Shown here: positions 58,500 through 64,000 of the stretch, piece after piece
Numbering within the stretch: position 1 is the first letter of the stretch
How the letters are laid out: each line of letters opens with the position of its first letter
NCBI GenBank assembly: GCA_900763705.1
Contig: CAAFLG010000049.1
Span: 21,758 to 85,757 of the forward strand
Origin: an uncultured Oscillospiraceae bacterium
GTDB taxonomy: Bacteria; Bacillota; Clostridia; Oscillospirales; Oscillospiraceae
DNA: 64,000 bases
Reading direction: 5' to 3'
Program-made: the position numbers and the translations under genes
The notes under the pieces: generated by a model
Told to the model about the DNA's origin: nothing
The model's input: only the letters and a program-made list of their open reading frames with translations
Databases searched by the model: none

Positions 58500-59342
58500 A
58501 TGTACCGCATCGTGAAAAAAGAAGCGCTCAAGCCCACCGTGATCCTCTATGAGATCGAAGCGCCGATGGTGGCGAAGAAGGCCGAGCCCGGCCAGTTCAT
58601 CATCCTGCGCGTCGACGAGAACGGTGAGCGCATCCCCATCACCATCCATGATTACGACCGCGAAAAGGGCACCGTAACGATCATCGTGCAGACGATCGGC
58701 GCTACGACCGAAAAGCTCAGCCACAAGTCTGAGGGCGAGTATATTCAGGACTTTGTCGGCCCGCTCGGCCGCCCGACCGAGACCGAAGGCAAGAAGAAGG
58801 TCTGCGTCGTCGGCGGCGGCGTTGGCTGTGCCATCGCCTATCCCGTGCTCAAAAAGTTCCACGACTGCGGCGCGGAAGTGCATGCGGTCGTCGGCTTCAA
58901 GAATAAAGACCTCGTCATTCTTGAGGACAAGTTCCGCGCGGCGTCCAGCGTTTTGAAGCTGATGACGGACGACGGCTCTTACGGCGAGAAGGGTCTTGTC
59001 ACCGATGCGCTCAAGCAGCTCATCGAAGAGGGCAACCAGTATGACGAGATCTTCGCCATCGGCCCTGCCATCATGATGAAGTTCGTCTCCAAGACCACCG
59101 AGCCCTACGGCATCCCCACCACCGTTTCCATGAGTCCCATCATGGTCGACGGCACCGGTATGTGCGGCGGCTGCCGCCTGACCGTCGGCGGCGAGACGAA
59201 GTTCGCCTGCGTCGACGGCCCCGACTTCGACGGCCACAAGGTCGACTGGGACGAGAGCCTCAAGCGCGGCAAGATGTACTTCGACTGGGAACGCCACAAG
59301 TACGAAGAAGTCTGCAACCTGTTCAAGAAGGAGGTCCAGTAA
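58500..59342 (+). CDS. nfnA: NADH-dependent reduced ferredoxin:NADP+ oxidoreductase, subunit A
   Basis: A 280-residue flavoprotein. An FAD-binding barrel (MYRIVKKEALKPTVILYEIE, GQFIILRVDENGERIP) is followed by an NAD-binding Rossmann part (KKVCVVGGGVGCAIAYPVLK). A C-terminal 2Fe-2S site lies in DGTGMCGGCRLTVGG and TKFACVDGPDF. With the next gene it forms NfnAB, an electron-bifurcating transhydrogenase linking NADH, NADPH and ferredoxin in anaerobes. It was formerly annotated as sulfide dehydrogenase or ferredoxin-NADP reductase alpha. The stop is 1 bp before nfnB. Confidence 0.92.
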   Translation: MYRIVKKEALKPTVILYEIEAPMVAKKAEPGQFIILRVDENGERIPITIHDYDREKGTVTIIVQTIGATTEKLSHKSEGEYIQDFVGPLGRPTETEGKKKVCVVGGGVGCAIAYPVLKKFHDCGAEVHAVVGFKNKDLVILEDKFRAASSVLKLMTDDGSYGEKGLVTDALKQLIEEGNQYDEIFAIGPAIMMKFVSKTTEPYGIPTTVSMSPIMVDGTGMCGGCRLTVGGETKFACVDGPDFDGHKVDWDESLKRGKMYFDWERHKYEEVCNLFKKEVQ

Positions 59343-59343
59343 T

Positions 59344-60735
59344 ATGCCTAACATGAGCCTAAAAAAGAACGAGATGCCCTCTCAGGACCCCAACGTCCGC
59401 AACAAAAACTTCCTGGAGGTCGCGCTCGGCTACACCGAGGAGCAGGCGCTGGACGAAGCCGCCCGCTGCCTGAACTGCAAGAATCATCCCTGCGTTTCCG
59501 GCTGCCCGGTGCAGGTCAAGATCCCCGAATTTATTAAGAAGATCACCGAGAAGGACTACGAGGGCGCCTATCAGGTCATCCATGAGACCTCCTCCCTCCC
59601 CGCCGTCTGCGGTCGTGTCTGCCCGCAGGAGACGCAGTGCGAATCCAAGTGCATCCGCGGCATCAAGGGCGAACCGGTCGGCATCGGCCGTCTCGAGCGC
59701 TTTGTTGCCGACTGGCACAATGCAAACGTGCAGGAAGCCCCCGCGAAGCCCGTTTCCAACGGTCACAAGGTCGCTGTCATCGGCTCCGGCCCGAGCGGTC
59801 TTACCTGCGCGGGTGACCTTGCCAAGAAGGGCTATGACGTCACCGTTTTCGAAGCGCTCCACCTTGCCGGCGGCGTGCTGGTATATGGCATCCCCGAGTT
59901 CCGTCTGCCGAAGGCCATCGTGCAGAAGGAAGTCGACGGCCTGAAGGCCCTCGGTGTCAAGGTCGAGACGAATATGGTCATCGGCCGCGTCGTCTCCATT
60001 GACGAACTGATGAGCGAATACGGCTTCGAGGCTGTGTTCATCGGCTCCGGCGCGGGACTCCCGATGTTTATGCACATCCCCGGCGAGAACCTCTGCGGCG
60101 TTTACTCCGCCAACGAGTTCCTCACGCGCATCAACCTGATGAAGGCCTACAAGGAAGGCTCCGACACGCCCATCATGCCGCTTGCCGGCAAGAAGGTCGC
60201 CGTCGTCGGCGGCGGCAACGTCGCCATGGACGCCGCGCGCTGCTCCAAGCGTCTGGGCGCCGATGTGTACATCGTCTATCGCCGCGGCATGGAAGAGCTT
60301 CCTGCCCGCCGCGAAGAAGTTGAGCACGCCGAGGAAGAGGGCATTATCTTCAAGACGCTCAACAACCCCGTCAAGATCAACGGCGACGACAAGGGCTATG
60401 TCTCCTCCATGACCTGCATCGAGATGGAGCTGGGCGAGCCTGACGCCTCCGGCCGCCGCCGCCCGATCGAGAAGGCTGGCAGCGAGTTCGATCTGCCGGT
60501 CGACTGCGTCATCATGTCCCTCGGCACCACGCCGAATCCGCTCATCAAGAACACCACCCCGGGCCTTGAGGTCAACCGCAAGGGCGGCATCGTCGTCAAC
60601 GAGGAGGGTCTTACCTCCCACGCGAGCGTCTACGCCGGCGGCGATGCCGTCACAGGCGCTGCCACCGTCATTCTCGCCATGGGCGCCGGCAAGCTCGGCG
60701 CGAAGAGCATCGACGAACAGCTCAGCGGCAAGTAA
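59344..60735 (+). CDS. nfnB: NADH-dependent reduced ferredoxin:NADP+ oxidoreductase, subunit B (GltD-like)
   Basis: A 463-residue flavoprotein of the glutamate synthase small-subunit type. Two 4Fe-4S motifs, CLNCKNHPCVSGCPV and CGRVCPQETQCESKC, lie at the N-terminus. They are followed by FAD-binding VAVIGSGPSGLTCAGDLAKKG and NADPH-binding VAVVGGGNVAMDAARCSKRLG, and DAVTGAATVILAMGAGK at the end. It is also called GltA; it is not part of a glutamate synthase here because no large subunit is near and NfnA is coupled. Electron bifurcation is the expected role. Confidence 0.93.
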   Translation: MPNMSLKKNEMPSQDPNVRNKNFLEVALGYTEEQALDEAARCLNCKNHPCVSGCPVQVKIPEFIKKITEKDYEGAYQVIHETSSLPAVCGRVCPQETQCESKCIRGIKGEPVGIGRLERFVADWHNANVQEAPAKPVSNGHKVAVIGSGPSGLTCAGDLAKKGYDVTVFEALHLAGGVLVYGIPEFRLPKAIVQKEVDGLKALGVKVETNMVIGRVVSIDELMSEYGFEAVFIGSGAGLPMFMHIPGENLCGVYSANEFLTRINLMKAYKEGSDTPIMPLAGKKVAVVGGGNVAMDAARCSKRLGADVYIVYRRGMEELPARREEVEHAEEEGIIFKTLNNPVKINGDDKGYVSSMTCIEMELGEPDASGRRRPIEKAGSEFDLPVDCVIMSLGTTPNPLIKNTTPGLEVNRKGGIVVNEEGLTSHASVYAGGDAVTGAATVILAMGAGKLGAKSIDEQLSGK

Positions 60736-60744
60736 ACACAAACA

Positions 60745-60776
60745 GAAACGCGCAGAAGGCCGCTTCTGCGCGTTTC
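60745..60776 (+). terminator. Terminator of nfnAB
   Basis: A 14-bp stem GAAACGCGCAGAAG/CTTCTGCGCGTTTC with a 4-nt loop and no T-run. Confidence 0.7.
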
Positions 60777-60807
60777 GCCCATCCGCAATTAAGGGAGAGA
60801 AATTACT

Positions 60808-61338
60808 ATGAATCTTTGGCATGACCTTGCACCGGCGCGCGTGCGCCCCGAGGACTTTTTCGCCGTCATCGAGATCGAAAAAGGCTCGAAGAACAAGTAT
60901 GAAATGGACAAGGAGACGGGCGCGCTGCGTCTTGACCGCATCCTCTACACCTCCACCCACTATCCCGCCAACTACGGTTTCATCCCCCGCACCTGGGCGG
61001 ACGACGGCGACCCGCTGGACGTTCTCGTGCTCTGCTCGGAGTGCATCCGTCCGCTGAGCCTTGTGGAGTGCTACCCCATCGGCGTCATTTCGATGGAAGA
61101 CAGCGGCAGTCTCGATGAGAAGATCATCGCGATCCCCTTCCAGGACCCGACCTATAATACTTATCAGGACATCTCGGAGCTGCCGAACCACGTAGCAAGC
61201 GAGATCCGCCACTTCTTCCGCGTCTACAAGAGCCTCGAGGGCAAGGAGACCATCGTCAGCGACGTCCTCGGCCGCGAAGAGGCCGTCAAAATCATTATCA
61301 AGTGCCAGGACGCCTATATTGAGAAGTATTGCAAATAA
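60808..61338 (+). CDS. ppa: Inorganic pyrophosphatase, family I
   Basis: A 176-residue soluble enzyme hydrolysing pyrophosphate to phosphate with Mg2+. The signature DGDPLDVLVLC (about 66-76) holds the three metal-binding Asp, and YPANYGFIPRTWADDG, ISMEDSGSLDEKIIAIP and DEKIIA are present. AAGGGAGAGAAATTACT lies before the ATG. The last 105 bp are duplicated 2082 bp downstream (63316-63421), so the gene's 3' end appears to be the target of an integrated element. Coding is intact. Confidence 0.96.
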   Translation: MNLWHDLAPARVRPEDFFAVIEIEKGSKNKYEMDKETGALRLDRILYTSTHYPANYGFIPRTWADDGDPLDVLVLCSECIRPLSLVECYPIGVISMEDSGSLDEKIIAIPFQDPTYNTYQDISELPNHVASEIRHFFRVYKSLEGKETIVSDVLGREEAVKIIIKCQDAYIEKYCK

Positions 61339-61339
61339 A
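61234..61339 (+). repeat. Direct repeat copy 1: 3' end of ppa (left junction of the element)
   Basis: These 106 bp cover the last 34 codons and stop of ppa plus one base. They recur at 63316-63421 with a single difference: T at 61329 against C at 63411, third base of a Tyr codon, silent. Identity begins at CTCGAGGG and stops right after the TAA, as expected for an attachment site or duplicated target that restores the gene. Confidence 0.95.
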
Positions 61340-61349
61340 GCACCACAAC

Positions 61350-61383
61350 ATATAGTGGCCGGGCGTAGCCTCGGCCACTATAT
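61350..61383. terminator. Hairpin at the left end of the element, downstream of ppa
   Basis: A 12-bp perfect stem ATATAGTGGCCG/CGGCCACTATAT with a 10-nt loop and no T-run on either strand. It may end both the ppa transcript and the element transcript. Confidence 0.5.
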
Positions 61384-61399
61384 CTATTCCCGCCGCAGC

Positions 61400-61977
61400 G
61401 AAACTAAAAAAAGCCCCGCCCCGGGGCCCCAAAATGGGGGGCGGGGCAGGAGCGCCCCGGCGCGGCCCGAAGGGGCGCGGCTTCGCTGACGCAAGCCCCC
61501 CCCACTCCGCTTTAATGGCCGCAGGACTGACCGGGCGGCGGGGCGGCGGCGGCGGAGTGGCCCCGGAGGAGCCAACCGCCACCGACACAACAAAATGGGA
61601 TGGCGGGAGCCTGCCGAAGGGGCCGCCCGCCGACGCCTGCCCCGGCGTCCCGGCAGGCCGAGGCCAGAGGGGGGGCGCAGCGACACCGGGGCGCGGGCGC
61701 GCAGGCTTTTTCGCCCCGGCCACGACGCCAACTGCGCAAGCGGGGGCGGCGGGGACGGAACAGGCGAAAAGCCGACAAAGGCGGCGGGCGCGATGCCCGA
61801 CGCGCGCGCATACCGATTTGAGTGCTGACGCCATCAGGCGGCAGCACAACGAGCGGGCGAGCGGGGGCTGACGGAGCGGCGGCCCTGCCGCGACGAATAG
61901 CCCCCCGAGGCCGCGAGCATCCGCCATGCACACACTGCTGCGCCGGGAGCTACCGTCACCCGGCGCAAATGGGGGCC
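61400..61977 (-). ncRNA. GC-rich, hairpin-dense non-coding region of the element
   Basis: About 580 bp of roughly 75% GC with no credible gene: all long frames are Arg/Pro/Ala/Gly-rich and lack start signals. Perfect hairpin arms include GCCCCGCCCC (61413-61422) with 61438-61447, GCCTGCC (61635-61641) with 61652-61658, GCGCCGGG (61940-61947) with 61959-61966, and GGCCCTA (61974-61980) with 61985-61991 over the HNH stop. It follows the HNH gene on the same strand. It may be a long structured RNA or an untranslated packaging or replication region. No known RNA family is recognised. Confidence 0.4.
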
Positions 61978-62340
61978 CTATTTATAGGGCCACCATTCTT
62001 CCCCCCGTTCTCTGTAGTAGTCGCTGACGTACTCGACGCACATTTGCTCGTAGTCATCAATCATCGTTTGCAGCACCGCCCAGCGTGCGGCGGCGTCGCT
62101 CGGCAGGGCGTTGCCGTGCCGCTCGGCAATCCATGTGCCGTGCGCTTCCGCATGGCAGCGCCAGCAAAGCGTGATGAGGTTGCACGGCGTATCATTCCCG
62201 CCGACGCTTCGATGCACGATATGATGAATTTGCAGGCCGCGCACGTCATCGCAGAGCGCGCAGCGGAAGCCGTCACGACGATAGACTTCCTTGCGGGTAT
62301 CGTTCGGGATGGATGCGGACAGGTTTCGTTTGGTCTTCAT
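61978..62340 (-). CDS. HNH endonuclease
   Basis: A 120-residue nuclease. The HNH core is complete: CALCDD (first zinc Cys pair), LQIHHIVHRSVGG (catalytic His), DTPCNLITLCWRCHAEAHG (Asn, second Cys pair, His). The N-terminus is basic (KTKRNLSASIPNDTRKEVYRRDGFR), and the C-terminus is acidic-aromatic (YYRERGEEWWPYK). AAAGGGGGC, which is also the arm of a flanking inverted repeat, serves as ribosome site 7 nt before the ATG. Such small HNH proteins occur as homing enzymes or beside phage terminases. It is the only candidate enzyme in the element. Confidence 0.9.
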   Translation of the reverse strand: MKTKRNLSASIPNDTRKEVYRRDGFRCALCDDVRGLQIHHIVHRSVGGNDTPCNLITLCWRCHAEAHGTWIAERHGNALPSDAAARWAVLQTMIDDYEQMCVEYVSDYYRERGEEWWPYK

Positions 62341-62347
62341 ATCAGAA

Positions 62348-62465
62348 GCCCCCTTTCATGTGATACCGCGGCAGCAACACGCCAGTCAAGGGCGGCCTTT
62401 GGCCGCTCGTCTTGACCCTTGACGGGCGTGTTATCCACAGGCTTTTCCACACATGAAAAGGGGGC
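62348..62465. repeat. Nested inverted repeats with two DnaA-box-like sites (origin-like block)
   Basis: Three nested dyads share one centre region. The outer GCCCCCTTTCATGTG (62348-62362) pairs with CACATGAAAAGGGGGC (62450-62465). The middle AACACGCCAGTCAAGGG (62376-62392) pairs with 62416-62432 (16 of 17). The inner CGGCC-TTT-GGCCG is at 62393-62405. TTATCCACA (62431-62439), an exact DnaA box, and TTTTCCACA (62443-62451), one mismatch, lie in tandem on the right arm. It resembles a replication origin, a single-strand origin or a packaging signal. It lies between the RHH-like and HNH genes. Confidence 0.65.
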
Positions 62466-62633
62466 CTGATTGAAGACCTGCAGGCACTCGCAGCCATCCC
62501 GGACGGGGCCCGCTGCTGCTGCTGCAGCACGGCTGCTGCTGCGCGCGGCGCGATGACATTCCCCCGCCGTGCAAGCTCATCGCGCGACGTTTTGCACAGC
62601 GCACGGCGCATGGATGCCGGGCGGCTGCACGCA
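62466..62633. other. Intergenic stretch with GCT/GCA triplet runs
   Basis: No credible gene. Around 62509-62540 there is a run of GCTGC triplets with returns (GCTGCTGCTGCTGC, GGCTGCTGCTGCG) capable of forming slipped hairpins. It joins the origin-like block to the RHH-like gene; its role is not visible. Confidence 0.4.
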
Positions 62634-62849
62634 CTATCGGGCGGCGGCGTCGTACGCGTCGAGCTGCTCCAAGATGAGCGATTGTAGCAGGAAGTACCGA
62701 GAAAGGCGCAGCTCTTCGCAGTACTTCAAGAGCCGTTCATGGTCTTTGCGCGTGAGCTTCGTCCCCACGCTTCGCATATTGGCCGCCGTCCACGCCTTGC
62801 GCTGCATGAGGCGCTTTTCTTCCGCCGACGTCAAGCCAGTCTGACCCAT
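62634..62849 (-). CDS. Small ribbon-helix-helix-like protein of the element
   Basis: A 71-residue basic protein: MGQTGLTSAEEKRLMQRKAW, then the strand SVGTKLTRKDHERLLKYCEE and the helix LRLSRYFLLQSLILEQLDAY. The strand-helix-helix pattern with a T-K-L-T strand fits Arc/MetJ/CopG or MobC-type DNA-binding proteins that bind origins or control copy number. The start at 62849 has GGGGGGC 8 nt upstream. It overlaps the Spo0A-like gene by 19 bp, so the two are coupled. It may bind the inverted repeats just downstream; this is inference. Confidence 0.65.
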   Translation of the reverse strand: MGQTGLTSAEEKRLMQRKAWTAANMRSVGTKLTRKDHERLLKYCEELRLSRYFLLQSLILEQLDAYDAAAR

Positions 62850-63181
62850 TGAGAAAGCCCCCCAATCACAGCACCATTCGTCGGCTTCCCCTTCTCCGGG
62901 CCGACAATCGAGCCGAAGTAGTGCTGCTGCGCTTCGGCGTCGCCTTCCTTCCACGCCGTTTCAATGGCGCTTCTGATGCACCGTTCGACCCGCGTGGCCG
63001 TCGTTCCATTCTTACGCGCAATGGCCGGATAAAGCTCCTTCGTGATGGCATACAGCAGACCTTCGTCTTTCACGACCATCTGCACCGCATCCACGATGTA
63101 CCGCCAGCCCCGCACGTCGGGCTGCACGCCAATCAAACGCAGCATTACGGCAATCTGGCACTCAACTGCCTTTTCTTCCAC
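62831..63181 (-). CDS. Stand-alone Spo0A C-terminal DNA-binding domain protein
   Basis: A 116-residue protein matching the effector domain of the sporulation master regulator Spo0A along nearly its whole length, without any receiver domain. Diagnostic blocks are LRLIGVQPDVRGWRYIVDAV, LLYAITKELYPAIARK, TTATRVERCIRSAIETAW and GKPTNGAVIGGLSQWVRL. TRVERCIR retains the Glu and Arg residues that contact the 0A box in Spo0A. The start is GTG at 63181 with AGTGGG 8 nt upstream; a GTG at 63190 is in frame but has no spacing. First gene of the element, behind a strong promoter. It could bind host 0A boxes or its own promoter. Function is an inference. Confidence 0.85.
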   Translation of the reverse strand: MEEKAVECQIAVMLRLIGVQPDVRGWRYIVDAVQMVVKDEGLLYAITKELYPAIARKNGTTATRVERCIRSAIETAWKEGDAEAQQHYFGSIVGPEKGKPTNGAVIGGLSQWVRLA

Positions 63182-63219
63182 AAGAAACACCCACTTTCAC
63201 ACTTGTTCTGGTAACCCCA

Positions 63220-63248
63220 ATCTTACAAGAAACTTGTGAGCGTGTCAA
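63220..63248 (-). promoter_or_regulatory. Element promoter with internal dyad
   Basis: On the minus strand TTGACA (63248-63243), a 17-bp spacer and TAAGAT (63225-63220). The spacer contains the palindrome ACAAG-AAA-CTTGT (63225-63237), a likely operator. A half-site ACAAGAAAC recurs at 63180-63188. Confidence 0.75.
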
Positions 63249-63250
63249 GA

Positions 63251-63306
63251 TGTAGTGCTTCTACGTTCTAGCAGGCACTACATATGGTTCCCTACGCGAA
63301 AGCGTA
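63251..63306. repeat. Two dyads at the right end of the element
   Basis: TGTAGTGC (63251-63258) returns as GCACTACA (63275-63282). Next to it TACGC-GAAA-GCGTA (63293-63306) forms a tetraloop hairpin 9 bp from the right copy of the ppa end. They could be recombinase or nuclease recognition sites. Confidence 0.5.
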
Positions 63307-63315
63307 TGCCGTTAG

Positions 63316-63421
63316 CTCGAGGGCAAGGAGACCATCGTCAGCGACGTCCTCGGCCGCGAAGAGGCCGTCAAAATCATTATCAAGTGCCAGGACGCCTATA
63401 TTGAGAAGTACTGCAAATAAA
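63316..63421 (+). repeat. Direct repeat copy 2: detached 3' end of ppa (right junction)
   Basis: 105 of 106 bp match 61234-61339. This copy lacks a start and the rest of the gene. It is followed by the strong hairpin expected of the original ppa terminator, so it is probably the ancestral chromosomal end, and the copy now fused to ppa was probably brought by the element. That polarity is inferred. Confidence 0.93.
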
Positions 63422-63425
63422 TAAG

Positions 63426-63462
63426 AAAAGAACCTGCGACCTTCACGGTCGCAGGTTCTTTT
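63426..63462 (+). terminator. Probable native ppa terminator
   Basis: A 16-bp perfect stem AAAAGAACCTGCGACC/GGTCGCAGGTTCTTTT with a 5-nt loop. Confidence 0.9.
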
Positions 63463-63496
63463 ATATGCCAAGGTGGTTTTTTTCATCTCCCGCCGC

Positions 63497-63688
63497 TCAA
63501 TTGCCGGATACCAAAGGCAGAGAACCGGCGATAAGTCGGGAAAGTTGTTGTTCTTCATAAAGCGCCTGACCGGGCTTGTAGCGATTTGCAGAAAATGTGG
63601 CGTCATGCCGGGCAAAGAAACGCGAGCGATATTCTTTTTCGCTATCGTTTTTCTGGTCTGACAGATTTTTCATTTGTTTCAGCGACAC
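63497..63688 (-). CDS. Short ORF or gene fragment of unknown function
   Basis: A 63-codon minus-strand frame with a GTG start, hydrophilic N-terminus (KNLSDQKNDSEKEYRSRFF) and tail YKPGQALYEEQQLSRLIAGS. It has no ribosome site and lower GC than neighbours. It reads like a piece of a protein from a mobile element and could be a remnant. Otherwise 63463-63697 shows nothing. Confidence 0.35.
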   Translation of the reverse strand: MSLKQMKNLSDQKNDSEKEYRSRFFARHDATFSANRYKPGQALYEEQQLSRLIAGSLPLVSGN

Positions 63689-63697
63689 AAAATGTGC

Positions 63698-63755
63698 TTG
63701 ACAGGTGCAGGCTACTTATGATAGACTTCAAGCGCCAGAAGTCTATCATAAGTAG
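63698..63755 (+). promoter_or_regulatory. Promoter and large operator dyad of the BlaI/MecI-type gene
   Basis: TTGACA (63698-63703), an 18-bp spacer and TAGACT (63722-63727). A perfect 17-bp inverted repeat CTACTTATGATAGACTT (63712-63728) with return at 63739-63755 covers the -10 and the start site, so a bound repressor would block transcription. Confidence 0.8.
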
Positions 63756-63777
63756 ACCGACAAAGGAGGAGACACAT

Positions 63778-64000
63778 ATGGACGGTTACAAACTGGGCGT
63801 TGTTGAGACGCGTTTTGCAGAACTCATCTGGCAGCACGAGCCGCTGACCTCCGGCGAGCTGGTGAAGCTGTGCGAACAGGAGCTGCAATGGAAAAAATCC
63901 ACGACCTACACAGTTTTGAAAAAACTCTGCGAACACGGTATCTTTCAGAAAGAAAAAGGAACGATAACTTCTCTTCTATCACAGGAGGGTTATAAAGCCG
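63778..64000 (+). CDS. BlaI/MecI/CopY-family transcriptional repressor (truncated by the window edge)
   Basis: The first 74 codons of a winged-helix repressor: YKLGVVETRFAELIWQHEPL, SGELVKLCEQELQWKKSTTY and TVLKKLCEHGIFQKEKGT are typical of the BlaI/MecI family. These usually sit before a BlaR1/MecR1-type M56 metalloprotease sensor. AAAGGAGGAGACACAT precedes ATG 63778. The operator dyad suggests autoregulation. The gene continues beyond the window, so neither its full length nor a sensor partner can be seen. Confidence 0.88.
   Translation, partial: MDGYKLGVVETRFAELIWQHEPLTSGELVKLCEQELQWKKSTTYTVLKKLCEHGIFQKEKGTITSLLSQEGYKA

Larger units (their letters stand above)
61340..63421. mobile_element. 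2082-bp integrated element at the 3' end of ppa
   Basis: Seen: this interval is bounded by the two copies of the ppa 3' end. It contains, on the minus strand, a promoter, a Spo0A C-terminal-domain gene, a small RHH-like gene, a nested inverted-repeat block with DnaA-box-like sequences, an HNH gene and a GC-rich hairpin zone. The native ppa terminator appears to be displaced to 63426-63462. Known: integrative elements that target a gene 3' end usually carry a copy of that end. Here no integrase, transposase, relaxase or Rep is visible, so insertion must depend on the HNH protein or on help in trans. Inference only. Confidence 0.75.

Noticed and set aside
59359..61212. 617-codon minus-strand open frame over nfnB and ppa
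   Set aside because: Spans two well-recognised genes on the other strand and their terminator; composition is a reverse-frame artefact.
61298..61933. 211-codon minus-strand frame downstream of the HNH gene
   Set aside because: Composition is Arg/Pro/Ala/Gly from extreme GC content, several frames are open together, no ribosome site is present, and it would run into the ppa 3' repeat. Treated as non-coding.
61400..61977. HEARO/OMEGA-type guide RNA beside the HNH gene
   Set aside because: Those RNAs accompany IsrB/IscB proteins with RuvC plus HNH domains; this HNH protein has only 120 residues and no RuvC motifs.
61822..62415. 197-codon plus-strand frame across the HNH region
   Set aside because: It is antisense to the HNH gene, which has a clear motif and ribosome site.
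62342..62611. 89-codon minus-strand frame over the inverted-repeat block
   Set aside because: No recognisable motif, and its sequence is dictated by the dyads and triplet runs.
61234..63421. Self-splicing intron or intein in ppa
   Set aside because: The upstream ppa copy is complete with its own stop codon, and the second copy is only the 3' end, so splicing would not be needed to make the protein.

Overview
The window is 64 kb of chromosome from a high-GC, spore-forming Gram-positive anaerobe of the Clostridia. The Oscillospirales (Oscillospiraceae-like gut bacteria) fit best. The basis is: sporulation and germination genes (spoIIIE/ftsK, a cwlJ-gerQ pair, GerMN domains), a T-box riboswitch, rplU-prp-rpmA with the cleavable Firmicute L27 extension, addAB, and families frequent in this group (DUF4317, DUF6320, DUF1015, TSCPD). 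No species name can be read from the sequence. Genes are dense, mostly in short operons closed by strong hairpin terminators. The only RNA genes or leaders seen are one tRNA-Leu(CAA), a T-box and an L21-type leader. No rRNA or CRISPR array was found.

Layout. 0-3.7 kb: DtxR-type metal repressor, then a DUF6320/acyltransferase pair divergent from an HSL-type hydrolase. 3.8-7.1 kb: a tryptophan-specifier T-box controlling a three-gene ABC importer (trpXYZ type). 7.1-8.5 kb: two thioesterases. 8.5-12.8 kb: ribosomal proteins L21 and L27 with the L27-processing protease, a HAD phosphatase, a lipoprotein, Obg and a small DUF6472-like protein. 12.9-17.8 kb: YigZ/IMPACT, GNAT proteins, HflX, a membrane-anchored XRE regulator and L31. 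17.9-26 kb: AzlCD and AddAB. 26-34.6 kb: DUF378, MATE exporter, DUF1015, an IspE fused to a membrane zinc ribbon, DUF4317, TraX, DAHP synthase and the tRNA. 34.7-46.4 kb: adenine deaminase, an XpaC/TelA/TPM envelope operon, a MacB-like ABC operon, a lipoprotein and a ROK kinase. 46.4-52.4 kb: ComEA-like protein, response regulator, histidine kinase and GerMN lipoprotein, then a DacF-type carboxypeptidase and the cwlJ-gerQ germination pair. 52.4-61.3 kb: SpoIIIE/FtsK, UppP, TSCPD protein, LysR and Crp/Fnr regulators, NfnAB and inorganic pyrophosphatase (ppa).

The most unusual region is 61.2-63.4 kb. The last 105 bp of ppa occur twice (61234-61339 and 63316-63421, one mismatch), with the start points exactly 2082 bp apart. 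Between the copies lies a compact element read on the minus strand. It has a consensus promoter, a stand-alone Spo0A C-terminal DNA-binding domain, a small ribbon-helix-helix-like protein, a nested inverted-repeat block with two DnaA-box-like sequences, an HNH endonuclease, and about 600 bp of very GC-rich, hairpin-filled, apparently non-coding sequence. It has no visible recombinase, replication protein or relaxase. It looks like a minimal integrated element that preserves its target gene, possibly an undescribed satellite or plasmid-like element tied to sporulation control. Just beyond it a BlaI/MecI-type repressor with a large operator dyad runs off the right edge.

Coordinates were read by eye from the sequence. 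Family assignments come from recognised motifs, not from database searches.
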